This document shows, one piece after another, positions 33,398 to 46,384 of a stretch of DNA of 64,000 nt (position 1 is its first letter; each line of letters opens with the position of its first letter). This stretch comes from Armillaria gallica (Eukaryota; Basidiomycota; Agaricomycetes; Agaricales; Physalacriaceae), in the NCBI GenBank assembly GCA_037576215.1, contig JBANDB010000009.1:1054001-1118000 (forward strand), given 5' to 3'. The notes beneath the pieces are model-generated. The model ran no database searches and was not told the origin of the DNA. It was given only the letters and a program-made list of their open reading frames with translations. The translations under genes were made by a program, and so were the position numbers.

Positions 33398-36300
33398 TTA
33401 CTGAAAATTCCGATGAGAAAGATCATTAAAGCTAGTCAAGTAGGTATCCCAATCATCCATCCTGAAAATGAGGCTTGAGACACGTTACGGCGAAAGAAAA
33501 CCGAGAAACATACTCAAACGTATTGGGAACACTGTTCCACATAGCCATCGTACGGTCGTCATTTATCCACATTCCGTCCGGAATCTGTTGGGAACTTCCC
33601 GCCGCAAAGAGATCACTGCCATCGTAATAATATCTAGCCTCCGTCGCTGTTGGCATGCCAGTAGGATTGCCACGTCCAAGCTCTGCGCTATTCATGGGTA
33701 AAGGGACAGTTTGGAGGTGTAGAGACTCCAGAGGCACGTCCAGTCCAAAGTTCTGCACCGTTGTTGGCTGTTCGGCGGGCCAGTCGAAACTGGACACGTC
33801 CTGTGGACCATCGGGCAATGGGTACGGTTCAGGGGAATAGCCCGAGCTTTCACCGCTTGTTCGCTCCTCATCTTCATCCTCGTCTCGCTCTCGTTTGTTG
33901 CTAGGTGATGGGGTGTTGTTGGGCAATGGCAAATCGCCCACAGAGGCCAGCTCGTACATTATATCCCTAAAAAATGAGGATCACCATTAACTGTGTATGT
34001 AAGAATAATATCGTACCATAGTTTTCCAGCGAACTGCCACCTGCGGCTATCGTCAGCATCGAAGCCATAACCATCGGAAGTATTGACAGACCGTGAATCC
34101 AAACTTCGTAGAACCTTCATGCACTTGTGGACGTCATCCATCTCCTTGTAAGGGTCCAAAGACAAGCCTGTTTGTTTCCCTCCCCAGATGTTGAACAGGA
34201 GAATTATCCCAGCATCAAACGCCAGTAACTGCTCAAAGTGTCAAAATGGCCAAAAAAAGGATGGGAAAAGGGCATACAGCGGTGACGGGGACTACTCCAG
34301 CACGACGACGCTGTATATCTGCGACATGTGAAGACGCACGAGCAGCGTTGGTACATATCGCGAGCGATGGAAATCGAAACTTGGAGTCTTGCGGTGTTGT
34401 GATAAACGGTCGGTGGATTAACTTTTGTAGATGATAGTAGAACATATACAATGACGCGGATTGATTGAAATGAACAAGGTTGGCGCGGTTGGGATCCCAT
34501 CGGACTGCATAGCGGTGAATAAGAGATCAAAGGCGAAGCAAGGAAACGTACGATGTGCAGGGATCGTGTCGATCCATTTATTAAGTGCTGAATCCAGATC
34601 CGCGACTACCTCAGATTCCCAATTGGGGTCGAGAAAACCAAGCATGACTCTTGACTTCTTTATCGAGTACTGTAGGGCGCAAGGTCAGCATATCGACTAT
34701 CTGTAGAAGAAAATGCATATACGATTGTACGCAAGCAGAAGGTTAACAATCGACTGAGCTTGAGGCAGCAATTGAAGTACGATATCACAGAAGGTTTTCC
34801 AGCTGGCTGTTTGAACGCCTGGGCCGGGTCAGTGGCTTCCCAGTACTCATCATCGCATTCGGTAGGGAGATCGATGTCGATTCTAAAAGTAATTGTAAGC
34901 AACACGGTGTTAGGGAAAGGAGCAAAGTCATACTCTTCATCGCCCAGAGCCAGTGACCGCCCCATCAGAGAACTAATCAATCGATCCATATATATGAGAC
35001 TCCTGTCGTGGAATTGAGAGAACTGGCACGGCGGAGAAAGAAAATCTTACCAAAATGCCCTCTTCCACATTTCAGCCTCGACGGTATTGGGCGCATTATT
35101 TGCCTTCCGCCGATGGCCGCCTGCATCCTGAGCCAACCGAATACCAATCCCCACGATGGTCCACGATGCGTGGGGCACGGAAGAGCCCAGTAAAAACTCC
35201 GAAAAAAGCTAGATGATCGATGTAGCGCTGTATGGAAGACAATAATCGAGGAGACTCACACAGAGGACCTGCAGATCGTACAATGACGGCGAACCTACTA
35301 ATGGTTTGCAGTTGCGAGTATCCATGACTTGATGAATCCATTTCCAACCACTGGACTGCTTCGACTCCTCTCCTTCAAGCAGAACGCGCGGATCATCTGA
35401 ATATCTCGATGACACGGCACAGACCATCAACAGCAAGGAGGCCATCATGTGGTCTTTAAGATAATATTTCTCTCCGATTAACCTCTCGAACGTCGGTCGA
35501 TGAAGAAGCGGGACGAGGACGTTGACGCGCTCAAAGTAGATATCGACCAAAGACCACAAAAGATCATCCGGAGGAAATGTGAACCCTGCACCGGTCACGA
35601 AATGATCAGGCTGGCCTATTTTCCACTGATTCGCCTGCCAAAATTCCGGCCTACGGTGGTGGCATAGGAAATGGTCCTCTCCAACCCCGTACTTGAGATC
35701 CACGGCTGATTGAATCAAGTGGACGCCACTTGATTTACCTAAGAATCGAAAGCCGAGGGTTTCACCCTTGATGAACTCCGAAGCTTGCTCCAGGAAAACA
35801 TGCTCGGGTTCTATCAAGTATTTGTGCTCTATGTCGGTGGTGAAGTCCTCAACGGTACCGGCCCGCCTCGGTAAGTCATCACGGTGCTTCCAGTTAGATT
35901 CATCATCTAGAAACGTTTCAAGCTCCTCCTCCGGTAGCATCTGCGCCAGAAAATCAGCATTAACTTTGACACCGAAAAGTACACCTACCGTGTGTAAGAG
36001 TTTCTCCATCTTCTGCACCTTGACCTCCAACTCGTGCACGTACCTGATGAAACATGATGAGCGGGATTCTTCGAAGATTTCAGAAGCCCAACAAACTTTT
36101 TAGAAGGACCTTTTTTCTATCGAACGATTCGTCGTTAATCGCGTGTCCGGACGTCGAAGACATAGAGTCACCTTGGCCTCCTCGAGATAAGTACAGGAAA
36201 CATTAGCAGCTACGCATATTGAACATCGTTCGTCGGTCATGGCCATTGCATCGCCTAGGTTCATACAAGTCAATTCATGTCGTAAATGCAGCACAGATGG

Positions 36301-36481
36301 TTCGTACATCTAACTATAGCACAGCAAAGGTTAGATAACGTATCTCGCCGACAAAACAATTGAAACACGCACTTTTCTTCCGTCTACACAAGTCGCACGC
36401 CCTCTGCACCCGCCGTTTCTTGTTTCCCCCATTTGTTGTCAATTTGGCGCCACCAACGTCCCTCCGCGAATCGTCAGCCAT
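33398..36481 (-). CDS. Zn2Cys6 fungal-specific transcription factor with micro-exons
   Basis: The ATG at 36481 opens MADDSRRDVGGAKL. The zinc cluster CDLCRRKKIRC-DAMAMTDER-CSICVAANVSC needs a 6-nt exon (36308-36313) between introns of 59 and 53 nt. A 20-nt exon (36097-36116) encodes the basic linker KKGPSKK, joined to a coiled coil YVHELEVKVQKMEKLLH. Downstream exons (36043-35260, 35208-35051 and others) encode the fungal_trans middle homology domain: VDIYFERVNVLVPLLHRPTF, HHMMASLLL-like core, GIGIRLAQDAGGHRRK, MWKRAFWSLIYMDRLISSLM and DIDLPTECDDEYW. The C-terminus is acidic, then SFNDLSHRNFQ and stop at 33398. It is a nuclear regulator of xylanolytic/Gal4-like type; targets unknown. Confidence 0.9.
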
Positions 36482-37741
36482 GGTCGTATTCGTCGTTCAA
36501 GTTTTCCTAGTCCAGGAAGAGTATTCTGAGGGGCATTGGCCGTAGATAATAAGCAGGTTGATGGAGTAGAGGAGTAAAAGTACAAGTTTACTCAGCATCT
36601 TTACTGAAACTCCCTGTCTCGGCAGACAAGAAATGATGCAGAGGTGCCACGTCTTCGGTCCGGCACCATACGTAAAGCATGTCCGTGCCGAACACGGCTC
36701 CGACTAACTTTGAATTTGTCGTCATGACCGTACATTACTACCTACTTACAGCCAACTTGAAGCTGGCTACTACTTAGTATACTGAGATCGCCGTTCTGGA
36801 AGCCTTTTTGTAGTGCACTTCCTCAGCACTCAGCTCTGACTTAAATTCTGCGAAATACTACTTGCCGGGCTCCGTCCGCAAACGGTCTAATTGACGGAAG
36901 CGTAAGTTTAATCCGACAACTTGCTCCGCTGAACTCGACAAGAACAGTTTCCTTCACGACCCAGTATAGGTTCACTTGTTCACCAGTATCATGACAAGGC
37001 CAGTTTATAAAATTGCCACATACGATTTCTACGATGCATTGCTAATTTCTTCCAGAATTCACTCTGAGCGGTGACCCTATTTCACGACGTGGACTGACTG
37101 AGATCACTTCGTCATCGATTTTAAACAAAGTATCGAAGAGTTGTTTTTTGACATCAGGTAGACCGGTGGCAGTAATACGACGAGCCCAATCATGGAGTCA
37201 ATAAGATCGTTTGAGGGACCTAATACTACGACGCCCTGCTTAAAGACGCATCAAGCCACTCTATAGTGGAGCCCAAGTGGAACCATTGGGGCATAAAAAA
37301 TCCAAACCGCTGATGATGCGCGCTCACTAGGTCCGTTTGTGAGCACCGCCCCGGATATCTGGACCGATACCGCACCCCTTTCACTGTCAGGATTCCCGGT
37401 TAGTAAGTAACGCCTGGAGCTCATTTTTAGGGCGTTCTCACTCAAATTTCAGTCATTTTCCAAAGATAAACGTGTTCAGGGCGTCTCTAGACTGACCGGT
37501 CATCGGTTAGTATTATTAGAAGCGACTCTTATTGCAAACGATAGCGGCCCAATTCTATCCTAAGCGGCTTGACCTATTTTGCGTTATCCGATTTATTGCA
37601 GGTGGCTCCACTCCAGTAGAGAGAACGCTGACAGACCGATTAACAGACAATTAGATACGACACAAAATCTCGAATCTACCGAGCCGTTTCATTTAACAGC
37701 GTCCCGTACAAGTATCCGGATTCCACGGAATCTTCTGCACT
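36482..37741. other. Promoter region of the Zn2Cys6 gene
   Basis: 1.26 kb with no gene seen; unique sequence, no obvious repeat. Confidence 0.5.
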
Positions 37742-38168
37742 CTACGACTTGTCGGCAATGGGAAAGTCCTTCCCAGTCATGCTCTTGTATCCACTCCTAA
37801 TCGCGTCAGAGATATGCTCGTCCTTTGCCTGCTCCAAGGCAGATTCATTCGACTGCTTTCCCTGGCCCAGGAAGTGCTCCTGAACAAAGTCAACACCTGC
37901 AATGAATGTGATTCTTTAGTCGACGATCCCAACTGATCATACCCTTGACATAGTATTCGCACCTTTATCAAGGAGATCTAAACAATCGGTTCAGTCATCG
38001 ATTCACAAATGAGCAGTCATGCTCACCCTCTTTCTTCTCTCCAGTCTGTCCGCCTCCCAGAGCGTTGTTCACTTTCCCCATCAAGCCACCACTACTTTCA
38101 GTCTTGGTCTCCGACTGTTGTTGGCCGCCGTGGGTAGCGCCTTCGAGCTGTTTCTTCAAGAAATCCAT
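37742..38168 (-). CDS. Small hydrophilic conserved fungal protein
   Basis: Three exons (38168-38027, 37977-37963, 37896-37742) total 312 nt, giving 103 residues. The middle exon is 15 nt and encodes DLLDK. The N-terminal half is G/Q/S-rich (MDFLKKQLEG, GGLMGKVNNALGGGQ) and the C-terminal half is helical and charged (VDFVQEHFLGQGKQ, ISDAIRSGYKSMTGKDFP). I recall similar short proteins in many basidiomycetes, usually annotated as hypothetical or stress-induced. No enzymatic motif. The ATG at 38168 starts the conserved MDFLKK; a longer in-frame N-terminus exists but looks like 5' UTR. Confidence 0.78.
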
Positions 38169-38777
38169 GATATGTGCGGAGGAAGGAACAGATGAAGCTT
38201 TATGGCATCGAGACCTGTTCTCCATGCCAAGCCTTGACGTCACTCCTGCTCAGGAACCGTGACCCAAAAGTTAAAACAATTCTTGCTGATGTAGAACAGC
38301 CCTGCATGTCTAGGATTCAGCTGAGCTTTTAGTATTTACTACACCTTAAACGTCGGTACAGTGGGTGAGCGATGCTGCTGATTTTAAATATCTCACTCTT
38401 CCACGGCAGTATCAATCCTGCACCGGAGGATCCAAGTTATGTTCCAGTACACATTCTATGTCTGACTATTGCTAGAATTTCGCTGTACCAGGAAACTAGG
38501 AGACTAAGATCAGTGGCGTTCGTTCCGCGGCACTGCCATTACTTCAAGTTTCCTGTGACTTACTGCTTGAATATTAATCAGTAGATCAAACCAGAATATA
38601 GTAATCTTCTCATTTCTAGTGGATAAGTAATCAGGTTATGAATGACGCTTAAAAGCGAGTCCCTTCAAGCATTTTGCCTGCAGCTGTCGTCCGGGGAATC
38701 GGCCCGCTGCCCGTCACGGGAAAACAGAGGGCCTTTACCCGGAGTACAGCCACAAATCCCCTTCCTCGCTGACGTTG
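38169..38777. other. Divergent intergenic region
   Basis: Promoters of the small hydrophilic protein (minus) and the probable mitochondrial protein (plus). No gene seen. Confidence 0.5.
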
Positions 38778-39560
38778 ATGCTCGCGCTGCGACCCTTCGC
38801 GCGCCACGTTCCACTATCGAGTCGGCCTACAGGCAGAATAGCATTAACTGCTCGTCTAGCCTCCAGTTCCATTCGCCGGTTCTCTTCTCAGCAGCCTCCC
38901 TTACCGTCGTTCGCCAGTACAGTCGGAACCAGCCATACTGTCTTTAGACGCCTTTTCTATCGCAAGGATGGTACACCTAGGTCGAAGAAGCGGGGAGTCT
39001 TCATAGGTGTGCAACTAGCGTTCACTAGATACCACTTTTGCTCATATTTTGGCCGGTTAGCGATCGGTGCAGCCACGGCTATCGTCTTACTCTCTGCATT
39101 TGAAAAGTTATTCATCGTTTTGGAATTCCAGAGCGTCGTCGCTTGGTCGTTCGTGCAATGTTTCCGCGTCGACAAGGAAAGATACGCGTCTCAGGACTTC
39201 TCCGATTACAAATCGACCGTCGAGTACTTCCGCGACCTCGTGCTTGTTCTGCTGGTGAACCACCATGAAGTTGACCAGGGGGTTGTCAACCTTGCTTTCG
39301 AAAAGATTGCGCTATGGGAGGGGGAGCGGCGGGAAAAGGTACATGAGGCATTTCGTTCGGCGGCGGAGGAAATTCATAACTTGTTGGCCGGAGGAGAGGG
39401 CGTGTTTGATATGGATCTGTTCGAGCTGGGGTTCACGGCGTTCAAGATTCTGAACAATGCTCTTGGGGATGCCCTTGATGGTGTGGACGAATCACAGCTT
39501 ACCATCGTCCTCAAAAGCACTCCCGTGGATAAAATGAAGGATTACGAGGTTATCGGTTAG
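38778..39560 (+). CDS. Probable mitochondrial membrane protein of unknown function
   Basis: The N-terminus MLALRPFARHVPLSSRPTGR is arginine/serine-rich with no acidic residue, as in a mitochondrial presequence. A hydrophobic segment IGAATAIVLLSAFEKLFIVL follows, then a soluble, mostly helical C-terminal domain. The frame is open throughout. However, 39010-39063 looks like a 54-nt intron in phase (GT...TTAG); removing it gives RGVFIAIGAATAIV. I do not recognise the family. The start is the ATG at 38778. Confidence 0.65.
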   Translation: MLALRPFARHVPLSSRPTGRIALTARLASSSIRRFSSQQPPLPSFASTVGTSHTVFRRLFYRKDGTPRSKKRGVFIGVQLAFTRYHFCSYFGRLAIGAATAIVLLSAFEKLFIVLEFQSVVAWSFVQCFRVDKERYASQDFSDYKSTVEYFRDLVLVLLVNHHEVDQGVVNLAFEKIALWEGERREKVHEAFRSAAEEIHNLLAGGEGVFDMDLFELGFTAFKILNNALGDALDGVDESQLTIVLKSTPVDKMKDYEVIG

Positions 39561-39838
39561 CCTGATGGAAGTGGTGAGTACAAGAGGTTGGATGCTTAGT
39601 CACTTATTAATTGAAGTTCAGACACCTGTTGTTGAGTCAGATGGCCAGAATTCCGCTCTTCTTTGCCCGGTATAGAACTGAGGCTCAAGGAAGAGGTCAG
39701 GTTTCTGGTTCTCTTTGAAAGCGCTCCGATGAATCTGGGGAGAGACTTTCCCGCTTCAAGCGGTCTCCATTATAACATTATAGGTTTTCCGAATATCAAT
39801 CCAGTATAAACTGTGGTAATCAGTCACCAATGCATGGT

Positions 39839-40212
39839 TTATATCTTTATCTTTGGTGCTGTTACGGTCCGGCGTGGCGGCCATTGAAAAAGATGATAGG
39901 CCTCAGGAGCGTTATCCTTGGGCGTCCGTCCTGATCTTTCGATTAATCTTCGATTGAAGGCCTTCCAGTTTTGATGAGAAGGCTGGGCACCAATGTCCTT
40001 GCACAACTCCGATAGTCTCCCCTCATCCTGAATTGTGCTATAACCCAACACATCGTAGAGGCTCTTCGTAAACTCGCTGGGGAATAAAGCTATAACAACT
40101 GTACGCGAAGACAATGCAATGCGGAGGTGTAGACCAGTCTAATAAGAGCAAATGTCACCTTCATACATCCTTCCCCGTTTGACAGATCATGGCTCCGGCT
40201 CCACTGACTCAT
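39839..40212 (-). CDS. Possible small gene, unrecognised
   Basis: A two-exon model starts MSQWSRSHDLSNGEG (40212) and uses a GTATGA donor and a CAG acceptor near 40102. It continues FVIALFPSEFTKSLYDVLGY to a stop at 39839, about 100 residues. The second exon is hydrophilic and helical. No family is recognised and the model rests on frame alone. Confidence 0.35.
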
Positions 40213-40643
40213 GTTTGCACCTCTAGAAGAACCGTTCTGTCTCTTCTTGTCTTCTGTGGCCGCGGCTATTATCAATGCGTAAAGTAGCGGCACTAATCAG
40301 TGTTGGAGGGTGGTTTGCGGACAATCAATGAGCATCAGAAGGGGCGGTTAAGAACCCAGGAAACGGCTTGTCTGGCGGTGGGTAGCCTTGAGGTGATATT
40401 AGCCGGCGCATGTGTACGAGAGTGTCGAATAGAACGTTGAAATTGGTAACGGAGGAACCTGGATGTCATAGCCCGTCTCGATCGTCTAGTGTGTGTCCTC
40501 ATTGTTCACAACACGTTCTTTCCATTGTACCTTGTTACACTGGGTCAATCGAAACATACACTTAAACTGTCATAAACTGTCGTAACTATTGTAGACTTGA
40601 ACAAGGAGAGAATGCCATATATACGATTGAAGAGTCAAGGTGA
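40213..40643. other. Intergenic, nothing recognised
   Basis: Lies downstream of the P-ATPase gene. No coding or repeat signal. Confidence 0.5.
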
Positions 40644-43600
40644 TTACCATGCAATACGTGCAAGGAGCGATGACGGGTGCGCCCTGTTCCACCACTTGCG
40701 TGCCTCGTCAAGGAAAAGCATTACGATACCATATCTAAAGCAAAAACATTGGATATCATGTTTCACGACTTTGGCAGACGAAGATGACTTACGCAATCGG
40801 CAAGAAGAAGAACTCCACGTGAATTCCACGCGTCAAAAGAACCTGTTGGAACCAAGGGACATAGGAGAAGAAACTGTTCGGATCAATCAGTATGGATCCA
40901 AAGTCACTCCGAAGAAACTGACCAGGCAATAGTGAGTGCCGCCGCCATAGCAGGGAAAATGAAAATATTGCGCGTGTTGGAACCAAGAGGATTCTGTTGG
41001 AACAACGACAGCCTTCGTGTACGCGTGGCAAGTAAATTGAACCACTGCATCATAACTAGATTGTAGAAATCTACAAGCCATCGTCAATGGGAGTTGAGAA
41101 ACACCAAAATGCTGCCGTACAGATTGACTGTGCCTTATTTGTGAGCTCCTTGACCAGATCAGGGTCTGCGTCATAGCCTCCATACTTGAGCCATAGCTGA
41201 GAGAACGGAACACCATTCCTCTGGAATCCAAAGTAGAACGCCCTAATGTTATATTCGACTTAGAGTAAGTTGTAGCATAGTTATCGAAAGACTCACCCGA
41301 CCATGGACGTTACTGATTCTATAATGCCTAAAAAGAAATAGGCATGCAGCAAAAGTCTCCAGTTGATCAAACGGTCCTTCTTGCGATCGCGAGGCCGGCG
41401 TAATAATAGATCTGCTTCAGGTTTCTCGTTCACCATGGACAGCGCAGGACAAACATCCGTAAAGACGCAGATGATGATCATCTGGAAACTACTCAATGCT
41501 TGTGGTACCCCAGTGAGTACATTCAAAACAACAGGCATGAGCTCTGAGAAACTACCTAAGACACAGTGAGGATCAGGCGGAGGATAACGACAGTGTTGTT
41601 TCGTAAAACATACCGGCAGGCAAAAGGTACAATATTGACTTGCGTAAGTTCTCAAAGCATAGACGTCCATACTGAATTCCGGTGATGATGGCAGAAAAGT
41701 CTGAGAGCAGAATCAGATCCGCGGCTTCCATGGCGACTTCAGAACCTCCAGCAATGGCTACTCCAACGTCGGCTTGTTTCAGGGCTGGTGAATCATTGAC
41801 TGCAGAAGAAAATGTGACGTGAGCAAAAGTAGCGTGAGTTTTAGACCATCAAGTTTTACCTCCATCGCCTGTAACCGCAACGGTACATCCCTCCGCTTGC
41901 AACTTTTTCACAATTTGAAGTTTCTGCTGGGGACTTGTTCGGGCAAAAACGATCTCATCAAAGGCAAGTGCCTGTTTCCATTGCGACTCAGTCATGCCTA
42001 TGAGGTCAGAACCGCTTAGGACAAGGCTTCGCATTTCCGGATTTGAACGCTTGTCGATCTCGGGCTCGTACACAGCCACGGACTCCAGAGAAGCATCGTG
42101 TGGAAGGTTTTTAACATGCTGCACTTTGCTCATTGGTGTCGTAATAATTCCCACCTGGTGAGCGATGGCGGCAGCAGTAGAGGAGAAATCACCTTCGAGA
42201 TTGCATTTAGTAAATGAAATGCCTGCGACGCGGAAACAGACCTGTGACCATTGCAAAGCGAATGCCTGCCCGGCGCGCTATGGCAACTGTGTCCTTGACA
42301 TCATCTCTTGGAGGATCTATCAAAGCTACCAAACCGACTGCCGTCAAGTCAGAGTTGAGGCTAAGGATACGATCTTCCATAGGGAAAGAACCAGATTCGA
42401 CAAAGAAATCTACTGGAAGTTCAGCGCCGCGGATGATCTTCTTGGCCATGAGTAGAACGCGTTGGCCGTTTGATGCAAATTGTTCCTGTATCGCAGACAG
42501 GCTGTCTGCATGGGCATCGTCCATCGGTCCGATTAATCCTTTCGAATCCATTATATGGCTACACCGGCGTGATATTATTTCAGGAGCCTGTTGTCTTTTA
42601 GATAGTAACAACAATGATAACAGGACAGGACCTACACCCTTCACCAATAGAACATAATCCGACAAGGCATTGAAGTTATCAGTGGAAGAAATGGGCATTG
42701 ATGCAGCCGGTTTCACACGAGGAACCGCTTGTAGTAGTTTCATGGCAAACTTGTTCTCTATAGAGATTATCAAGTGATTGAACATGGCTAAAAAAGAGAG
42801 AGGCACATACTGGAATTGAAGGCAAGCTTCGCACGTTCAATCCATGCTGCTCGGCTGTCCTCGACAGGCATAATACCCTCTGAAAACCGAAGCAGACCGG
42901 TATCTAAATGTACTCCGTGTCAATGAATAGGTCAACGCCATATTCAAGATACATACCCGTAGCATCACCGTGAACTTTCCGAATCTCCACAGGTAACTCC
43001 TGATCTGCCGTGTCGAAATGCGCGTCGTTACAAATTCCCGCGACTGCAGCCAAAATCTTGATATGCTCCGCGGTAGGCCCATTACTAACTGTAGCCGTTC
43101 TTGCTTCTGAGGCCGTTAAAAGCTCGTCCCCGACAGCGATGTTAACCACGGTCATTTTGTTAAGGGTCAAGGTCCCTGTCTTATCCGAAGCGATGAAGTT
43201 GACACATCCCAAACTCTCAACAGTGCTAAGCGACTTGCACAAGATGTTAGCTTTTCGCATGGCACCAGCTCTAGAGGAAAGCTGATGAGGCTGACTAAAG
43301 AATAGAATGATTATCACTCACATCACCGTTAGTGAAAGCGTGACGGCAATGGGAAGACCCTCTAAATAACACTAAGGTCATCTAAGAGTGACGTTAGAGA
43401 GGGCAGTCCTTACCCGGAATAAAGGCAACGGCGACAGAAACCAAATCGATGAGCAACACTGGAACGGAGATGAAGCCCGGGAATTTACGGTGAAGCCATG
43501 CAGCCCACAAAACTAGACACAAGAGTAAGCATAACGATGAACACACCGCAAATGATAGTAGATACTTACTGACGACAATGACATCAATGGCAATGGCCAA

Positions 43601-45018
43601 ACTACAAATGATCAATACGATGCGAAGGATCTCAGACTCCAACGAAGTTCGCCCAGGACGCTCTGAAGCGGCTTGTTTTGCGATGCGCCCAAAGACAGTG
43701 TTGTCGCCAAGGCACACACATACACCCAGGCCGTCTCCACCAACACAGAGCGTCCCTTGAAGAGCTATGTTGCGAGATTCCATGACTAGAGACAAAAGCA
43801 ATCAGCCTTGAACTGTATAGAAGTCAAGTAAGTGTTTACAGCTGGGGTTGGTGCTTTCAACAGTGGCAGGAACAGCATTGCTTTCTCCAGTCAAGATAGA
43901 TCTGTCAAATTTGAGATCGGAGGATACATCGACGAGCCGTAGGTCTGCAGGGACCTTGCATCCCATAGTGACATGGACTATGTCTCCAAGGACAAGCTCG
44001 GGTGCTGGGACTCTGAGAAGATTGTCAGACGGAACAGGCCATACTTTGATGTCACTCACTTCAAAGTGTGACCATCCCGAATAACTAAAACGTCCAAAGG
44101 TAACATGGCGGCAATGGAGTTCATGGTGCGACTCGTGGTGAAATCTGGGAATAGGATAAGTGAGGTCATCAACAAAAGTATTCTGTCTGGCATACCTTGC
44201 CATGCATTAAAGACGGCCTGAATAACAATAACAATCAAGAGCACCACAGCGAGGGCCAGGTTAGCTGTAGCTGGGTCCGGGTCACCTAGAGGCCTCCTAC
44301 GCATAGTTGTTAACTTCTTGTGCCTTAGCACTGGAGCATATGGATGGACAAACCAAGAGAGGAAGCAGATGATTGACGCAACGAACAACAGACTACCAAA
44401 GCCTTGATGACGGGCGGTAACATCAGAGGGCATCGGAAACAAACGAGAGGCAGCTAAAACACACCTCCAAATATGTAAAAGAAAATACGCCTTGGGAGGT
44501 TCTTCGGCGGTGGAGTGATAACATTCTTGCCATTTTGCGCTAAGCGCCTGGAAATCATTGGACCATCTAAACCAGTTTTCTCCGACACTCCAAGGCGTGT
44601 GAGGACCTCCAGAGTGTCGAGCTCATGCCAGTCTAAATCCGCAATTTCTACGAGAACAAATGAGTATACGGTCTGAATAATATTTGCCGTGGGCCTACCC
44701 TTGACTATGGTCTTGGCTTTGGCCTTCGCGCTACCCTCCTTGGTCTCGTCAACATTGATACTGTGGAGAGAATCAGTGAAATGTATCTCATATACGATGA
44801 GTAGATAACCTCAAAGTTCTGAACTCTCCAGGTATCTTCGCTCCTATGTTGACGCGCTGGGAGTAGACGCTGGCACTACGGTCCAGGGCTACACCACTAT
44901 GGTGGGAGCGAGTCTCCGCAAGGACATGAGGAGGCTCTTCCGACTCTTTTTCGGTAGTTCCTCCAAGAGATTCCACATCGAATTGGAGAGCCTTTTCATC
45001 GGCGCCTTGAGAGGCCAT
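40644..45018 (-). CDS. P-type cation ATPase, Na+/K+-ATPase alpha-subunit-like (type IIC)
   Basis: A many-exon gene encodes roughly 1,100 residues. The motifs are complete: TGES in the actuator ([13 protein letters not shown]), [15 protein letters not shown] in transmembrane helix 4, the phosphorylation site [18 protein letters not shown] in the nucleotide domain, and MVTGD and [19 protein letters not shown] in the hinge. The end, [23 protein letters not shown], matches the animal-type alpha subunit tail. The N-terminal 70 residues are acidic and serine-rich. It should pump Na+ and/or K+ across a membrane. No frameshift was found after placing introns. Introns are about 50 nt. This type is less common in fungi than PMA and ENA pumps. 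Confidence 0.9.
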
Positions 45019-46384
45019 TAAGGAAGAAAGCTTGAGCCAGGTTTCTGTCGTTATCTATGTATTTGGTTTTCGGCGTGATGTGACTGGTGAGGGAATTTCG
45101 CTCAGAGAGAGATTGGTGTCGTGCAACAGCAAAAGTCGCGCTGTTGATGAGCACACACCAGCCCGTCACAGCCTTTGATGCTCAGGGATCCCGTGTGAGT
45201 TCTTAACGCCAAAGGGTAAGCGTAATTCAGTTTCTGAGGTTGAATTATTATCGACGTACCACTGAGATGGGCCTGGATCAAATTGTAGCTAACGAAAATA
45301 GCGCATAGGGGCAACAGTTGAACTACATAAGGGCACCGTCGCAGTTCGACATCTCTGGATGCCCGTCAAGTGTGCAATTATTTTCGCAGGGCATTTGAAT
45401 GCATATCCTCCGAGCGGATGGAAGGAACGGGCTAAAATAGACGGCCATACGGAGAGCTGTCATGACTCGAGATGTTATGAAGATACCGTGGTCAGAGGGA
45501 CAGAGCGTAGAAATCTGGCCCTTGGTCCTCTTGCGCTCAAGGCCAGTGAGCGCATCAAGACACCTGATTGATATTCGCCAATGTACTTGGGCAAGCATTC
45601 GCTGATCAACGCAAAGCCTTCATGATGTAATGCCCATTCATAAATCCGTTGGTTTTCAGGAACGGGAAATTTTTAGTAGGCCGGTTCGACCATTTGAACG
45701 ATTGTGTTCGTGCACCGAAGGTGCTCGGCAGGCTCAACCAGTAGTCACAGCATCTTCTCCCTATCTCGGCGTCAAATTGAGACAAAATTACCCAAGGAAC
45801 ACTCACCACTACTGGCACTACTACTAGAGGGGAATCGGACGAACGTGCGCTGGATTATAGTCTTAGCAGAACGTATTGAATCTGGTTCCGTTTCCGTGGT
45901 CGCCGACTCGTAGACCGTGAATACAGGAGAGGCCGGACGGTGACCTTTTTTTTCACCATCGTAACTGGAATATACAAACAGACGGTAATGCATGCAGACG
46001 CACGCATAGATGTGGTTATGGTCAGACGGACGTAAGTTTGCGAAATGAATGTAAAAGCGATTATTTAAAATCGGCATCTCGGCACCGCGAATGAATCTGT
46101 AGGCGACACTGTTTTCTATGTTTTCTCGACGTCCAATGGGTAAGAGACCTAACTCATGCTGCTGATAGACATAATGAATAAAGGGAGAATGAAGAACGAG
46201 GCAAGTTGGTGGACAAGTTCAGTCGGTTATTTTACAAATAGAATTATGACGAGTCTCTAATTTCTAATTTCAAAACAAAGATACATCAGACAGGATTGCC
46301 TCGTAAATCATACCACAGCACTGATGGTCATTACACATTTACAAGCTCTATTCGTCAATCGCTTCTGAGACAGCATTCTGGTGC
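45019..46384. other. Promoter of the P-ATPase gene and 3' flank of DPBB copy B
   Basis: 1.4 kb, no gene recognised. Confidence 0.5.
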
